Assembly (NCBI GenBank): GCA_012845835.1
Contig: JABAKD010000005.1
Location: forward strand, 5,956,655 to 6,020,654
Length of the DNA: 64,000 bases
Reading direction: 5' to 3'
Source of the DNA: Undaria pinnatifida
Taxonomy: Eukaryota > Sar > Phaeophyceae > Laminariales > Alariaceae
The notes below the pieces were generated by a model. It ran no database searches, was not told where the DNA came from, and saw only the letters and a program-made list of their open reading frames with translations. Position numbers and translations under genes: made by a program. Of this stretch, positions 31,370 to 42,649 are shown piece after piece (position 1 is the stretch's first letter; each line of letters begins with the position of its first letter).

Positions 31370-31648
31370 CTGCTGTGTAGAGTGTAGAATAGCTCTTTCT
31401 GTCTGCTGCATTCCAGCTGTCGCCACTTAAACTGCTATACGAAGTATATGGTATAATACGTACATAGAGCTATCAGACACATCGTATCACACCGCCCTTT
31501 AAAATGGGCATGGACCGCGATAGACAATCTAAGCCATCCCCAATACAAGGCTGACGACGTTTATAAGTAATTCATATCGACGGATGGCAAACACGATCGT
31601 AGTATAATAGTATTCATGGTGCCGGTCGCGCCGGTGGTCTAGTGGTTA
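31370..31648. other. Unique sequence, tRNA-like A-box at its end
   Basis: No gene seen. GGTGGTCTAGTGGTTA at 31633-31648 matches the D-arm/A-box of Glu/Asp-type tRNAs. The DNA transposon starts immediately after it, and GATTCCCACC near 32453 could be the matching B-box. A tRNA-derived repeat split by the insertion is possible. Confidence 0.3.
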
Positions 31649-32413
31649 GGCCATTTCTTTTACAGTCGGATTCCGCCAATCGAAAACGGCCCTTTTCGAC
31701 TGGACTTTTCTTCGACTGGATTCTTCTGGTCCTTCTTCTTATCGTCAGTCGAGTCGATTTTATAGCTTTTGTGCTCTTCCTAGAGGCGGTTGGCGTGCGG
31801 GAGTACTGCTGTAGAGCAGGCGAAATCGGTTGGCAGCTCTGTGCTTCGCGCTTTCTCCGCGAGCAACGGCTCGACGAACCTTCATCCCAGCGAGTTGGTG
31901 GCTTTGGGCTTAGCCGAAAGCCGCCAAAGCTACGTTCGCGGAGTTGCACTCAGCCGAAAGCCGCCAAAGCTACGAGAAGGCGCAGCCGTTGTTGGCAGCA
32001 TGAGATCGAGACCGCGCGCTGCTGGCGAGCGGAACTAGGAATGCGCCACGCTGACTTGCTGCGACAAGCAACAGCAGGGATAGCCAAGCCAGCGTCAGCG
32101 CCTTGTATGATACTGCAGTGTGGTACCTGGTATGGGTGTGTGGCCGCGTGGCCGTGTGGGTGTGTGTTTGGTGGTGGGATGAGCGATGCGATCGGTTCAA
32201 AAAACACGTGTAAAACCTTTTCGACTGATTTTTTCGACTGTAGGATCCAGTCGAAAAAGTCGAGTTTTTCGACCGGATCCGCCAGTCGGAATTCTCAGTC
32301 GAAAAAAGTTTAGTCGAAAAAGCCCTCTTTTGACTGTGTAAGAAAGCCCGATTTGGGCTTCAGTCGAAAAAGGCCGCTTTCGACTGACAAATCCGACTGT
32401 ATAAGAAATGGCC
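31649..32413. mobile_element. Non-autonomous DNA transposon, ~55-bp TIRs, TTA duplication
   Basis: The left end GGCCATTTCTTTTACAGTCG matches the inverted right end (GGCCATTTCTTATACAGTCG) and homology continues for about 55 bases. TTA lies directly outside both ends (31646-31648, 32414-32416). A 3-bp TTA/TAA duplication is typical of PIF/Harbinger elements. Subterminal regions repeat TTTTTCGACTG/CAGTCGAAAA at least ten times, a candidate transposase-binding array. The 765-bp element has no transposase, and the 223-codon frame across it is not transposase-like. GAAAGCCGCCAAAGCTACG is directly repeated inside (31918, 31957). Confidence 0.85.
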
Positions 32414-32894
32414 TTACCCTCGAATACTACCAGCGTTGGTCCTTGAATCCGATTCCCACCGTGGTAGGATTTTGAATTTATTTGCAAAAATGCAAGATAA
32501 TAAAAAAAATCAAGTGCTGAGAACGTGTGGGTAGGCACAATTCGACGCGAGTCGACGAGGGAAGAGGAGGCTGAAGTATTTTGGCGATAAAAATGAAGGC
32601 ACATACCGTAGTGGAGAGGGGAGAGGAGGGCCCGCTATGTGACCCCGGATCTGAGCTACTACTACTGGGAGGGAGCGAGAGAGTGGTGCGAGGATAATAA
32701 ATGGGATGAAGAACAAGATAAAATAAAAATTAAACTTGTTGGTCGACAACGTGTGCCGTATTTCTCACCCGTTCGTGAGGAACACATATCGGCAAACTGC
32801 TGCTGTGTGCTGTCGTTTGCCCCCATCGTGTCTCTGGTCTCCCGTGAGTGGTACTGTTTTTGTGCGAGGGAAAAAAACGTTTGCAGGTACAAAA

Positions 32895-33437
32895 CTAACA
32901 CGCCATGAAGTAGTCCCTGACGAGGTCAGTATGGTATATCTGATTGGTTTTTTTTTCCAGTGCCCAGACCACCCTATCAAATGAGTGCCTTGGTATGGCA
33001 TGAATAATCGAAAAAGAAACACGCTGAAAACGAAAGCAACACGGTAGGGCAGAGAAGTACACTTGGATCCGGACACTTGACCACAAACTTTCCCCCCCCG
33101 CCTCCACTGGAGTGCCGTTGGTTTCACGCATTCGTTTAGTTGGCTGACTGCGTGAATGTGTTGTGTCCTGTTGTGTCCTGTCGTATTTTTGCATGTTTTG
33201 GCTGTTAAGTAGTATCCCCGTTACTCCATCTGGAAGTGGCCACACCAGAAAACAAATGTATTCGTCATCCATATGACAGATAGTACGCACAATGTGCGGA
33301 TGTCCGCCGGACAAGTGGTTCTTGGTAGGATGAAGCTCACCCTTCTCGCGACTGGGCGGTTCGCGCTTGGTGCACGCGAGGTCTGCCTGGTCGGTGAAAA
33401 CCCGACGTGCGCCGTCCCGATTTTGTAGAGATGCGAG
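32895..33437 (-). pseudogene. Possible protein-kinase remnant
   Basis: A continuous minus-strand frame of about 180 codons contains LSGGHPHIVRTICHMDDEYI followed by CFLVWPLPDG, resembling kinase subdomains IV-V (L-SG-HPHIV ... DD-YI-LV ... PGG). Upstream GARRVFTDQADLACTKRE could be a degenerate subdomain I-II. No glycine loop, HRD or DFG motif is seen, and the rest of the frame looks random, so at best this is a fragment. Confidence 0.3.
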
Positions 33438-33477
33438 AGCCTATGGTCTTAAGACTACGGCTATGCATGAAATGAGT

Positions 33478-33650
33478 ACACCACCCCCCACCCTCTCCCC
33501 TTCTCCCATTCGTTCACCCCCACTGCCCCCCCCCGACCACCTCCTTCCTCCTCCCCTCCCCCCTCGTCGTTCTCTCCCCCCACTGCCCCCCCCCCCCCAC
33601 CTGTCCCCCCGTCCCCCGCCCCTCCCCCTTCACCCTTCACCACTAACTGA
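33478..33650. repeat. C-rich polypyrimidine tract
   Basis: Over 170 bases of C-rich runs (CCCCCC with T, A and occasional CGTC) on the plus strand. The minus strand is G-rich with many GGGG runs (G-quadruplex potential). The same lead-in (GATGCGAG-GTCTACGGCTATG ... GAAATGAGTAC) precedes another C-rich tract at 36479. Confidence 0.85.
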
Positions 33651-34299
33651 ATATTTCGCAGGCATGTATGGAGTGGACGGAAATATTTGGCGATCGTCCC
33701 ACAGTGCATGCTTCTGGAGATTTCACAGCAGTTAGTCTTGGTTCGGCCGCGCCGGGCTAAAGGGACGCGAGACTGTATGCTGTGGCTGTGATGGATTGGA
33801 TATGCGTGTTCGTCAAACGTACTCCGGGTGGGTGCTACACTATAGTTCCAAATACATTAAAAGGCCGTCGTAATAACGGCAGGCTCGCTCGCATTGTGGG
33901 AGGCACCACTCGTAAGAGCTTTGGGTAATGAAAATGCGCTCGGCAGCGAGTACTCAATGTGTAGAGCCCTGTGCTCAAAGTTGGTGTGGCAATAACGCAT
34001 GAAGACTTGCTCAGATTGGGCGCTTGTTGTTGGCATGCCTGTATTGTAGTGCTGGAGGTGTAGTTGATGCTTGTGCTAATAGTCGAGTAATGGGCATTCT
34101 GTCGTTTTTCACGCGTTCTACGATGGGATTGTATTAGTCCTCTGTAAAGAACACTTTTTCTCGCTGAAGGGATTAATCAACCGGGGAACTCTCCGATGTC
34201 GTCAAAATGCTAGTTTTTTTTCAAAAGTGATGTTCGTATTTTCCCTCCAACGACACGCTTTGTACGACGCTGGTCACGGGTAGGGCCAAACATCGCGGT

Positions 34300-35065
34300 C
34301 GAGCCGGTTCGGGTCGGGTCGGGTGCGACCCGTGACGTTTACAAACCTCGTGACCGACGCAACCCGCAAGATTCACAAACTTCTGATCCGACCCGGCCCG
34401 ACCCGACCCGACCCGCCCCGACCCGCCCCGACCCGTGAGATTTGAAAACTTCCCGACCCGTTCCGACAAGGCCCGGCCCGGCCCGACCCACCATATTCCC
34501 TTTTTTTGGCCGTGAGATATCGGGTCATGTCGCGGGTCGGTTCACCTCGGCCGGTGATATTGATCATCTCGACCCGCGATCGACCCGCGGATCCGGCCAG
34601 CGAGTCGACATTTATCAAACTACTGTACTAATATTCAGCAGTAAGTTGGGTACCCCGGCGTGACGTGCGGCCTGGCTGTAAAGGGGTATGGAGGATACTG
34701 ACAGGAATATCTACGTTTGGCGGTGTTTTAATGTTTGAATAGGGTGCCGAAAGAGTATTGGCACCCGAGAGGCCTTCGGGCTCGAAACATAAAGTTTTCA
34801 ATATGTCAGGTCCGCACGTCAGAAGTGAGATTTTGAACACCTCTTGACTCTTGACCCGATCCACCCGGACGCGTGTGTATTGTCTTCGCATTAAGTCGGC
34901 TCTTTCTACCGAGCGTGAGGTTTTATTTTCCGGATACGATATGACCCGACCCGACCCGACACGTGAGAACGTGAACACCTCATAAACCGGCGCTACCCGA
35001 CCCGTGAGATTTTAACACCTCCTGATCCACCCCGACCCGACCCGACCCGACCCGACTCGTAGGGT
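34300..35065. repeat. GACCC minisatellite with a higher-order unit
   Basis: Runs of CCCGACCCGACCC at 34390-34440, 34940-34975 and 35028-35060 alternate with a spacer of the form GTGAGATTTTGAACACCTCCTGA (variants at 34335, 34434, 34825, 34962 and 34998). Confidence 0.85.
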
Positions 35066-36120
35066 TCTGACAACGTCCTGATGCGCCCTATGGCCGGCCC
35101 TGGAGATTGTAGCTCTGTTTCTAGGTCACGGCCTAGATCTCAGGGGAATTGCGTACTTGTAGTGTGATGCTGTCAGCATCATTATCATCCTCAGATGTGA
35201 CGCATGCTTCTGCCGGTATACGCGTATTTATTTTGTTTTTGTTGTCCTGTTTTTTCCTTGTCGTATGTTTTGGTTGGTCTATGTCCTGCTTTCCGTATCC
35301 AATACGTTTGGTATTGCATTGGCTAATCGCATAAATCTGCGACATTGATTTTCTGCTTTCTCACCCTTTGTGATCACGGAGAGTGCTTTGAGGTGAAGAA
35401 CGTACGCACACGGCCACGGCCACGGCATTAATAGCAGAATACCGCCTTTTTCCCTTTACACTGACTAGTAGTATAGGCCACTGGAACGAGTGGCTCTGTG
35501 CCTCGCTCAGAAACAGACCGAAATAGGTTTCTCTGGCGCAGCGTCACACACAAACTTGTTGGTACTGGTAGTGCATATTCCGCCATTTCGAAAGCAGAAA
35601 TGGATAAGGTTGTAACACAAGTGGCGTGTCTAGACCTATCGCGAGACGTAAAAGCGACCCCGCCGCCTCCCGTATCCCTGATCCCAATGCTGCTACCGTT
35701 GCTGCTGTTGCGGCTGCCGCTGTTGCGGCTGAGTGTCGCTTCGCACTTGACAACTTTCGTGTTGGGGGGTCCCCCATACGGAGAGGGCGCCTGGCTTTCG
35801 ATTTCATCTCCCTTCCCATCACCGGTGGCATGCACCTGGTACACGTGTGACCTCTAACCCGCCCCCACGCCGACCTGAGCCTTTCTAACTGGCCCTGATG
35901 TATAATTGGCAAACTGCAAGTCCCACCAAGACCCTGATCCCACATTGCCCACGAAATAGTGTTGTCAAGTGGTTTTAGCGTGGCCAACGGTGTGCGAAAC
36001 AAGACCGTACAGCGTGGGATCAGGGTTTTTGGTAGTCCCTGCCGGCCGCTAATCCCCACCCCAATCGCCGCTTTGCAAGTCCTCTTCATCTACTGCACCA
36101 CTGGATTTTTCAGCGGTGTC
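35066..36120. other. Stretch with no convincing gene
   Basis: Overlapping short open frames on both strands (35428-35857), none with a known motif. A minus frame at 35133-35345 is K/N-rich. Confidence 0.4.
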
Positions 36121-36535
36121 CGCACCACAATTCCCCAATCCCTGTCCCCCCTCACCCCAACCCCTACCCTACCCCCTACCCCAAGCCCAACCCTTGACAA
36201 CAACGTCAACAGTATAATGCCTCGGTTGCTTTGCGAAACCTTTCATCCGATTTACCACGGGCTGTGTCAGCGATGCCCCTCCCACCCCCCGAGGTCCACC
36301 CTCCTCCCCAACCGAGATGGTGTTCTAGTCGGGTCATCTTTAATTTGTGGATTGGATAACGCCACCTCCCCACCTCCGCCGAAGGGAGATGATGTCACGT
36401 AGCATGCATATGGCAAGGCAGCCACGAGGCAGTTACATGTAGGGATGCGAGGGTCTACGGCTATGTTCGAAATGAGTACCCCCCCCAACCTCCCACCCCA
36501 CCCCCGCCCCTCCCTCCCGACCCTCTCGACAACGC
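36121..36535. repeat. Two C-rich tracts
   Basis: 36125-36195 has CCCTACCCTACCCCCTACCCC-like steps; 36479-36525 is CCCCCCAACCTCCCACCCCA. The 36479 tract shares its upstream 35 bases with the 33478 tract. Confidence 0.75.
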
Positions 36536-36744
36536 CAACAACAACAACACCGTCACGATCGCTTTGCATCTTGTCCTTCGTCCCGCTGCACCAGGGTCCA
36601 ACTCGTCGGTGTCCGGGCTGAGGTCTCTGCTGCCGTTGCTAAGTGCCATGGAGCCACGGGCGGCGTAGGAAGTGTCGCCTTTTCGATTTTTCCAGCAAGG
36701 ATAGTTTCGCTGCTTTTCAGGTGCGTGTTGTGCGTGTCCATGAT

Positions 36745-37017
36745 TTATTTTGGTTTGATTTGGAGCTTCGGGCATGATCTTGGGTGTTGGGTCGGGGTTG
36801 TTGTGTGCGTGAGTTTATGGTCATGTCTGTGTTTAAGTCTATGCGTTTTGTGTGTCTGCGTCTGTGTTTGTGTCGTGGTGTATTTGTATTTGTTTTTGTT
36901 TTCGTAAATTGTTCTTCTAACAACGTCAGCTGTGAGTTCGGCAAATTTAGGGTCGATACTCGTCTTTGCAAGCTGCTCAATACACCGGTCGCTCGTTTTG
37001 AGTAAGTTTTCCGTGAG
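36745..37017 (-). CDS. Open frame, charged then T/Q/H/K-rich, unknown
   Basis: About 90 codons between stops with no ATG. The start has natural-looking composition (KTSDRCIEQLAKTSIDPKF, AELTADVVRRTIYENKNK), followed by low-complexity TQTQT and KTHRLKHRHDHK. It might be an exon. No family recognised. Confidence 0.2.
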   Translation of the reverse strand, partial: LTENLLKTSDRCIEQLAKTSIDPKFAELTADVVRRTIYENKNKYKYTTTQTQTQTHKTHRLKHRHDHKLTHTTTPTQHPRSCPKLQIKPK

Positions 37018-37259
37018 TCAAAATCTAATCAAGAGTACAGTATATTGGACTTTTATTCCTGCTGTGAACCCTGATGAAGACATCAACGTGTTAGGTGAAA
37101 TATATATCAACGCTGACGTATAACATCGAATAAATGGTAAAGTATCCTTTATTATTGTCATCATTCATCTAGGTACTACGATATGTATTAAATATTTGTT
37201 CATCTGTGTAGATTCATCTGTATCTCTGTCTCTTGCTCTGCGATTCTCCTGTACTCTTG

Positions 37260-37435
37260 CCTCGTCTTATCTTGTCCTATTCTATCCTACCCTATCTTAT
37301 ACTATCCTGTCCTATCCTTTCCTGTCGCGTTGTGTACTACCCTACCCTACCCTACCTTACACCCTGCGATACCCTGCGATACCCTGCCTTACCCTACCCT
37401 ACCCTACCCTACCCTACCCTACCCTACTTTGGTTT
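37260..37435. repeat. CCCTA pentanucleotide array (telomere-like variant)
   Basis: Starts as degenerate CCTATCTTATCC-type repeats and becomes perfect (CCCTA)n near 37395-37430, with a CCCTGCGATA variant in the middle. Confidence 0.85.
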
Positions 37436-38490
37436 ACTCCATCTTCTTTTATCTGATTCTGGTTTGACCTTACTTGATATACACCTGGTATGCTGAATGT
37501 TCCCGGGATTTGTATTGCAAGGGAGCCTCGTGCATACGAATGTATGGGTGGTCTGCCTCATATAGGTATCGTACGCTACGATTAAGGTGAACCTAATTAT
37601 GCTGAGGCTGCTCGCTTGAGCGGCTGCCTAATCCACCTAACGCTGACTTTGATTAGAAAATGAAGATGCAACTCGACGAATGACCTCACGGGCTAACCCT
37701 AAGTATCTAGCGAACAGTTAGTATCGAAACGGACAGAAATTGACTTGAACGGTGTCGGGTAGTTTAGTCATCAGCTAACGAGCCCCGTGAGCAAGAAAAA
37801 TGTAGCCAAGACGTGCTGCGCGTGTCGTGGCACGTGCCGGTTGCACGCTTTCTGGCGTATTTCCCCCCCCCTCGTCTGCCATGCCTTTCGACCAAGCGCT
37901 TCACTATTGTATTTGTATTATTGTCTTTTACACTCCGTCGGATGGATAAACACGAATCTTGATCTCCTCACGCAACAATATGTTTTTCGCACTCAGAAAA
38001 GCGCGTTGGTGCAAGGTTGAAACCTGTCCGTCGAGTTTGCCGGCGATACAAAACCATCGTCCTTCGTGCTAGTGTTGATATTCCGGCTTTCCGCGTAGTT
38101 GCCGGCGATACGACGCAGACATGCTTAGTAAGCCTTAATTTTTCTATTTGAAATATCAGTGTCCTGTGGATTGCCCACGGTATAGCGCATGTATATTTAG
38201 TTAATGCTCAAGCTTCCTATGAACAATTTGGTATTGCTACGAGCGAGCTCGAGTTTCTGATTTACACCCCGCGCCAAAAGGTAGCGAACCCTTCGCAAGT
38301 GGCTGGCCGTTGCGACCCGCCCACCGCAGACCGTAAAGAACCAACATATACACACACAGATTGACGGGAGTTTGCTACATTTTATTCGTCACAGCACATC
38401 GAAGCATCTCATGCAACGCGCCGATTTTCACACTTCGACTAAAATCACGTGGTACGAGGGAAAAACTAAGCAGTGGTCAAAATATGTAAA
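37436..38490. other. Stretch with nothing recognised
   Basis: No open frame with a motif, no clear repeat. Confidence 0.4.
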
Positions 38491-39075
38491 TACAAGCGCT
38501 CCGCTCCGCCGGCGGCTGACGCCGCCCGCTACGTTCGCGCAAGGAAGATTTCAACTAAATGTGAAGGGGGCAGAGAGAAGAGGCCCATGATTTAGTGCAA
38601 CTAGCGATTTGATAATGCCAAGAGCTACTTGTGCGGAGCTGATTGCCCTGCCTGTGCTGTGCTGTTTGTTGGCGATGTCGCGTTCTGATCGGCAGAAGTG
38701 CGGGTGTAATTTGCGAAGAAAAAATTGCGAAGAGAACCGAGGTGGAGAACAAAATCAACGACAAAAGCAAAAAGACGAGTACACGCACGTACCACCGGTA
38801 CCTGGTACCTGGTACTTCGCCTAATACCTGGTGGTACTCTGTGTGGTTCTAAAAAAAGCACAGGACTCCGCTCCACGGGGGGCTGACGCCGCCCGCTACG
38901 CTCGCGCACGGAAGATTGCAACTGAAACATATGTAAAGGGGGCAGGAAGACGAGGCCCGCGATTATTTGGTGCGAATATCGAATTGATAATGCCAAGAGG
39001 TGCCTGTGCGGAGCTAATTGCCCTGCGCTGTGCTGTGTGCTTGTTGATGTCACGTTCTGAACGACAGCACGTATG
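38490..39075. repeat. Two-unit ~370-bp tandem duplication
   Basis: 38499-38710 and 38867-39075 align from CTCCGCTCC-GGCTGACGCC through GAATTGATAATGCCAAGAG and TGCGGAGCT-ATTGCCCTG to TGATCGGCAG/TGAACGACAG. Between them is TACCTGGTACCTGGTAC. Confidence 0.8.
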
Positions 39076-39239
39076 CTATTTGCGGGGGAGGGGGGGGGAG
39101 CATGGGGACCGAGAGAGGCCAATCAACATGGGGACCGAGAGAGGACAATCAACTGAAGAAAGCAAAAATACGAGTACACAACGCGTGCATAAACCTGGCA
39201 CCTGTATCATACCTGGTGCTACTACTGCTATATGTTCAA

Positions 39240-39650
39240 AAGAACGCACAGCGCCGCACAACACAGCACCGCAGAACGAAGGGCAGGGCACGGCACCGCG
39301 CTGCGCTGCGCTGTGCTGCTGAGCTATATATAGCCGGGCTGACCTGAGCTGGGGGTGCATTGTTCATGATCCAACAACGTGATATGTACAAACAAACCTG
39401 GTGTATGTAGCATTAATAGTACCGGTACGTGGTATGATACTTCGAACGTTACTGGCATGTATGTACGAACTAGTAAAAGTACAGCAAAGCACGCAGCATG
39501 GCGAAGCACGGCAAAGCACACGGCGCTGCGCTCTGCTGAGCTAGGGCTGCGGTGCGCTACAGAGGTGAGCTGCAGGGCACGGCAGGGCATCGCAGGGCAC
39601 GGCACTGCACGGCGCTGCGCTGCTGAGCTATAGCGCTGCGGTGGGGTGCT
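39240..39650. repeat. GCAC/GGCA and GCTGCGCTG low-complexity repeats
   Basis: Two clusters (39245-39350 and 39483-39640) of GCACCGCAG, GGGCACGGCA and GCTGCGCTGTGCTGCTGAGCTA-like words. Confidence 0.7.
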
Positions 39651-39767
39651 GGGCGATATCTCAGCTGATGAAACTTCGTGCCAAGTACAAAACATATCGC
39701 GGAAATCACCGAAAATCTAAAGAATGACCGTTCCGCAAGTAATGCACAGGCGGCAAATTAGCGGCAA

Positions 39768-40028
39768 ATGGTAGGAAGTCCAACTTTTACTAAACAAAAA
39801 GGAAGAAATAATCGCGAAAAGGTTCAAAATCGTGTTGGCAGAAAAACCAAATTTGCAGGAAGGAAACAACCGGCGAAGCGAGCAGAAACGAAAGCAATAA
39901 AGGCCGAGCAAGAAACCAAAGAAAAGCTGGACCGTTCCGCAAGTAGTCCGACCCCAGAAATGCCAGGGATGCACCAACCGAGCACTCTCAGCAGAAAGAA
40001 GTTAGTAAGTATATTTAAATCAAGTTAA
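39768..40028 (+). CDS. Small lysine-rich open frame, unknown
   Basis: Eighty-six codons with ATG: KQKGRNNREKVQNRVGRKTK, PAKRAETKAIKAEQETKEKL, ending SRKKLVSIFKSS. Very basic, possibly nuclear if real. A 16-base direct repeat GACCGTTCCGCAAGTA flanks much of it (39726, 39930). No homologue recognised. Confidence 0.2.
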   Translation: MVGSPTFTKQKGRNNREKVQNRVGRKTKFAGRKQPAKRAETKAIKAEQETKEKLDRSASSPTPEMPGMHQPSTLSRKKLVSIFKSS

Positions 40029-40309
40029 AAATAGGGCAAAGGCCTGAAGCATAGGCACAGTGTGGATACTAGCAGTAGTGCAACACGCGCTAGTCAGCAG
40101 CCGCGGATAAAAAAAATCAAGCGTTCTTCGTGAGGCTAGGGCGGCAAAGCCACCGATTTCAACCCCGACAACCGCACACTCGTATGCGCGTGCGTGTCGA
40201 TCGGGGTGGCCACCTGGGTTGTGATTAGGGTTGTAAGGTGCGGTTGAGGAGTGGGAGTATCACCAACAAACCAGAAGCAAAAGCGACACCCAACCGTAAT
40301 TTTCGAGGG

Positions 40310-40545
40310 TGTGTTCGGTACGACATCAATACCCGTATCGGACATTTCGGTAAGTTCGGTACGGCATCAACACCAGTACCAGACACGTCGTTGAGTTCGG
40401 TACGACATCAATATGCCGGTACCGGACACTTCGGTAACTTCGGTACGACATCAATACCGGTACCCCCGGTACCGGTATGGACGTTTGTACCGGACACTTT
40501 GGTAAGTTTGGTACGGCATCAACCCCGTACCGCCACATTCTGACA
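40310..40545. repeat. ~40-bp minisatellite, short array
   Basis: Unit close to TTCGGTACGACATCAATACC + GGTACCGGACACTTCGGTAA; about six degenerate copies. Confidence 0.9.
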
Positions 40546-41214
40546 TGAAAATGTGGTTGGTTCTTACGCGATCCGGTTCCGATCTTCTGATTTTTACTTT
40601 TCGATCTGAGAACTAGATCGTTTCTTTTATGCAGTCCGACATTATTGCAAAATTGGACGGGATAAGATACTATTTTAGAATCCGATGACCCAAGCCGTCA
40701 GACCTTATGTTCCAGACCGGTTGAGGTCCTCAAGTGGTTAGTATGATTGTTTCACGAGTAGCTTCGTTTTAGTACTATTAATAGCGCCTGGAAACGTTTG
40801 GTCGGGTTTCGCGAACGAATGCCTTCGAAGTCATGTTGCGGGTGAGATATTGAGTTCTCTGACGATTCGGCCTGTCCGATTCTCAAGTCCAACAATGGCA
40901 TAAGTCTTTCATCAGGTAAATATGTAACTGCAGAGCCTGGACAGCAGCCGTACGGGGTCAACACAGATGTACGAGTAACGATCGCGATGCGTTGGACTAG
41001 GAATACAAACACGATGCGAATGCGATGCGCGAACGCAGCAACGCGTCACGCCGTAGCCACACTATACAGCTAGCTGTCGGTGGACGCGGGCTCGGACCTA
41101 GAAACCAAGAGGAGCAGCTCACCCAGCGCGCTTCTTTTGTGGCTACGTATCATATATGCACGAGAGCACACCACAGCAACAGCACACACGGTACGTACCG
41201 AGGCATACCGACGG
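40546..41214. other. Non-repetitive stretch between two minisatellite arrays
   Basis: A minus frame at 40752-41012 (86 codons, YLPDERLMPLLDLRIGQAES) has plausible composition but no known motif. Confidence 0.3.
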
Positions 41215-41870
41215 TATTACGAGTACAGGTTTTTTCGGTGAGTTCGGTACGACATCAATACCGGTACCGGACAGTCCGGTAACTTCGGTACGACATCAAT
41301 ACCGGTACCGGACACTTCGGTAACTTATGTACTTCAGTAACATCGGTGCGACATCAATACCGGTACCGGACACTTGGGTAACTTCGGTACGACATCAATA
41401 CCGGCACCGGACACTTCGGTAACTTCGGTACGACATCAATACCGGTATCGCCGGGACCGGTACAGACTTTCATATCAGTAACGGACAACTTCGGTAAGTT
41501 CGGTACATCAATACCGGTACCGGGCAAATCGATAAGTTTGGTATGGCATCCATACCGGTACCGGGTTCTTCGGTAAGTTCGATACGACATGCATACCGGT
41601 ACCGGACACTTGGGTAACTTCGGTACGACATCAATACCGGTACCGGACACTTTGGTAACTTTGGCACGACATCAGTACCGGTATCGCCGGTACCGGTACA
41701 GACTTTCATACCAGTAACGGACAACTTCGATAAGTCCGGTACATCAATACCGGTACCGGGCACTTCGATAAGTTTGGTATGGCATCAATACCGGAATCGG
41801 GTACTTCGGTAAGTTCGATACGGCATCCATACCGGTACCGAAAATAACGGTACCGTACCAAACACAACCT
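41215..41870. repeat. ~40-bp minisatellite, long array
   Basis: The same unit as 40310-40545, about fifteen copies, with higher-order variants that include CGCCGGTACCGGTACAGACT and TTTCATA-CAGTAACGGACAA. CCGGTACCGG palindromes occur in almost every unit. The repeated SYRTYR/VPVLMSYR peptides in the minus frames are by-products. Confidence 0.9.
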
Positions 41871-42635
41871 TGGTAATTTTCGACCAGAAAGAAACGCTCT
41901 CCGCGCCGCATCTTTCGCTTTGTCGGTTCTTTCTCTCATCGTATTCTGAGTACAATATGTGTATCGTTCTTCGTGTAAGATTGGATAGCCTGGCTGAATG
42001 ACATTTTTCGTTGGCCCACAAAATGCCTTTCCTCGTACCTCCAAACCACCGACCGCTGCACGACCCTACAGTCTGCTGCATGCGTGGCATGTATGTGTGA
42101 ATTATGCGCGCACCTCCCACGTACGGACCATCGTCCACTCCGGATAGCTGGTTCGTGAGGTGGAACACTGCATGGCGTCTGATTGGTCGAAAGCAGTCCA
42201 ACAGCAGTTGAAAGTTGAACACCAAACGTACTAGACTACTTGACATGCACAGGGGGAATTGTCGGACTGAAACATCTATGATATTCGGCCAATCGGAGTG
42301 TTCGTGGCGTGTGTGTCGACGTTTACCTGGAGTTTACTTTGTTAGTCTCCAAAATGACCAGTTATACCCATTTCGGCCGTTGATCTAGAATATATATCAG
42401 TCTCGACCCTTTTGAGGTCATATTTCAACGCTTGTATTGAACTCAAGTAGTGAACGGCAGAGCTATGATATTGGCGAAATATGTATATGCACGGCGCCCT
42501 ACATGCCCAATATTGGCTCTTTAGAGTATCTCTCCCCCCGCTCCTCTCTCCTTCGGTGTGTGCTTGCAGGAAACTCAATTTGTGGAGCAGCCCTACTTTG
42601 AAGATCGAGAAACGCAAGGTCGCCATTTCTCGTAA
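41871..42635. other. Unique sequence, no gene recognised
   Basis: A 153-codon minus frame (41785-42246) overlaps the minisatellite and has no known motif. Confidence 0.4.
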
Positions 42636-42649
42636 GTAGGGCCTATGAC

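Noticed and set aside
40310-41870. A CRISPR array
   Set aside because: Units are contiguous and degenerate with no unique spacers, and the genome is eukaryotic.
42342-42626. 94-codon minus frame before R2 copy B
   Set aside because: No motif, no counterpart before copy A, composition like the surroundings.
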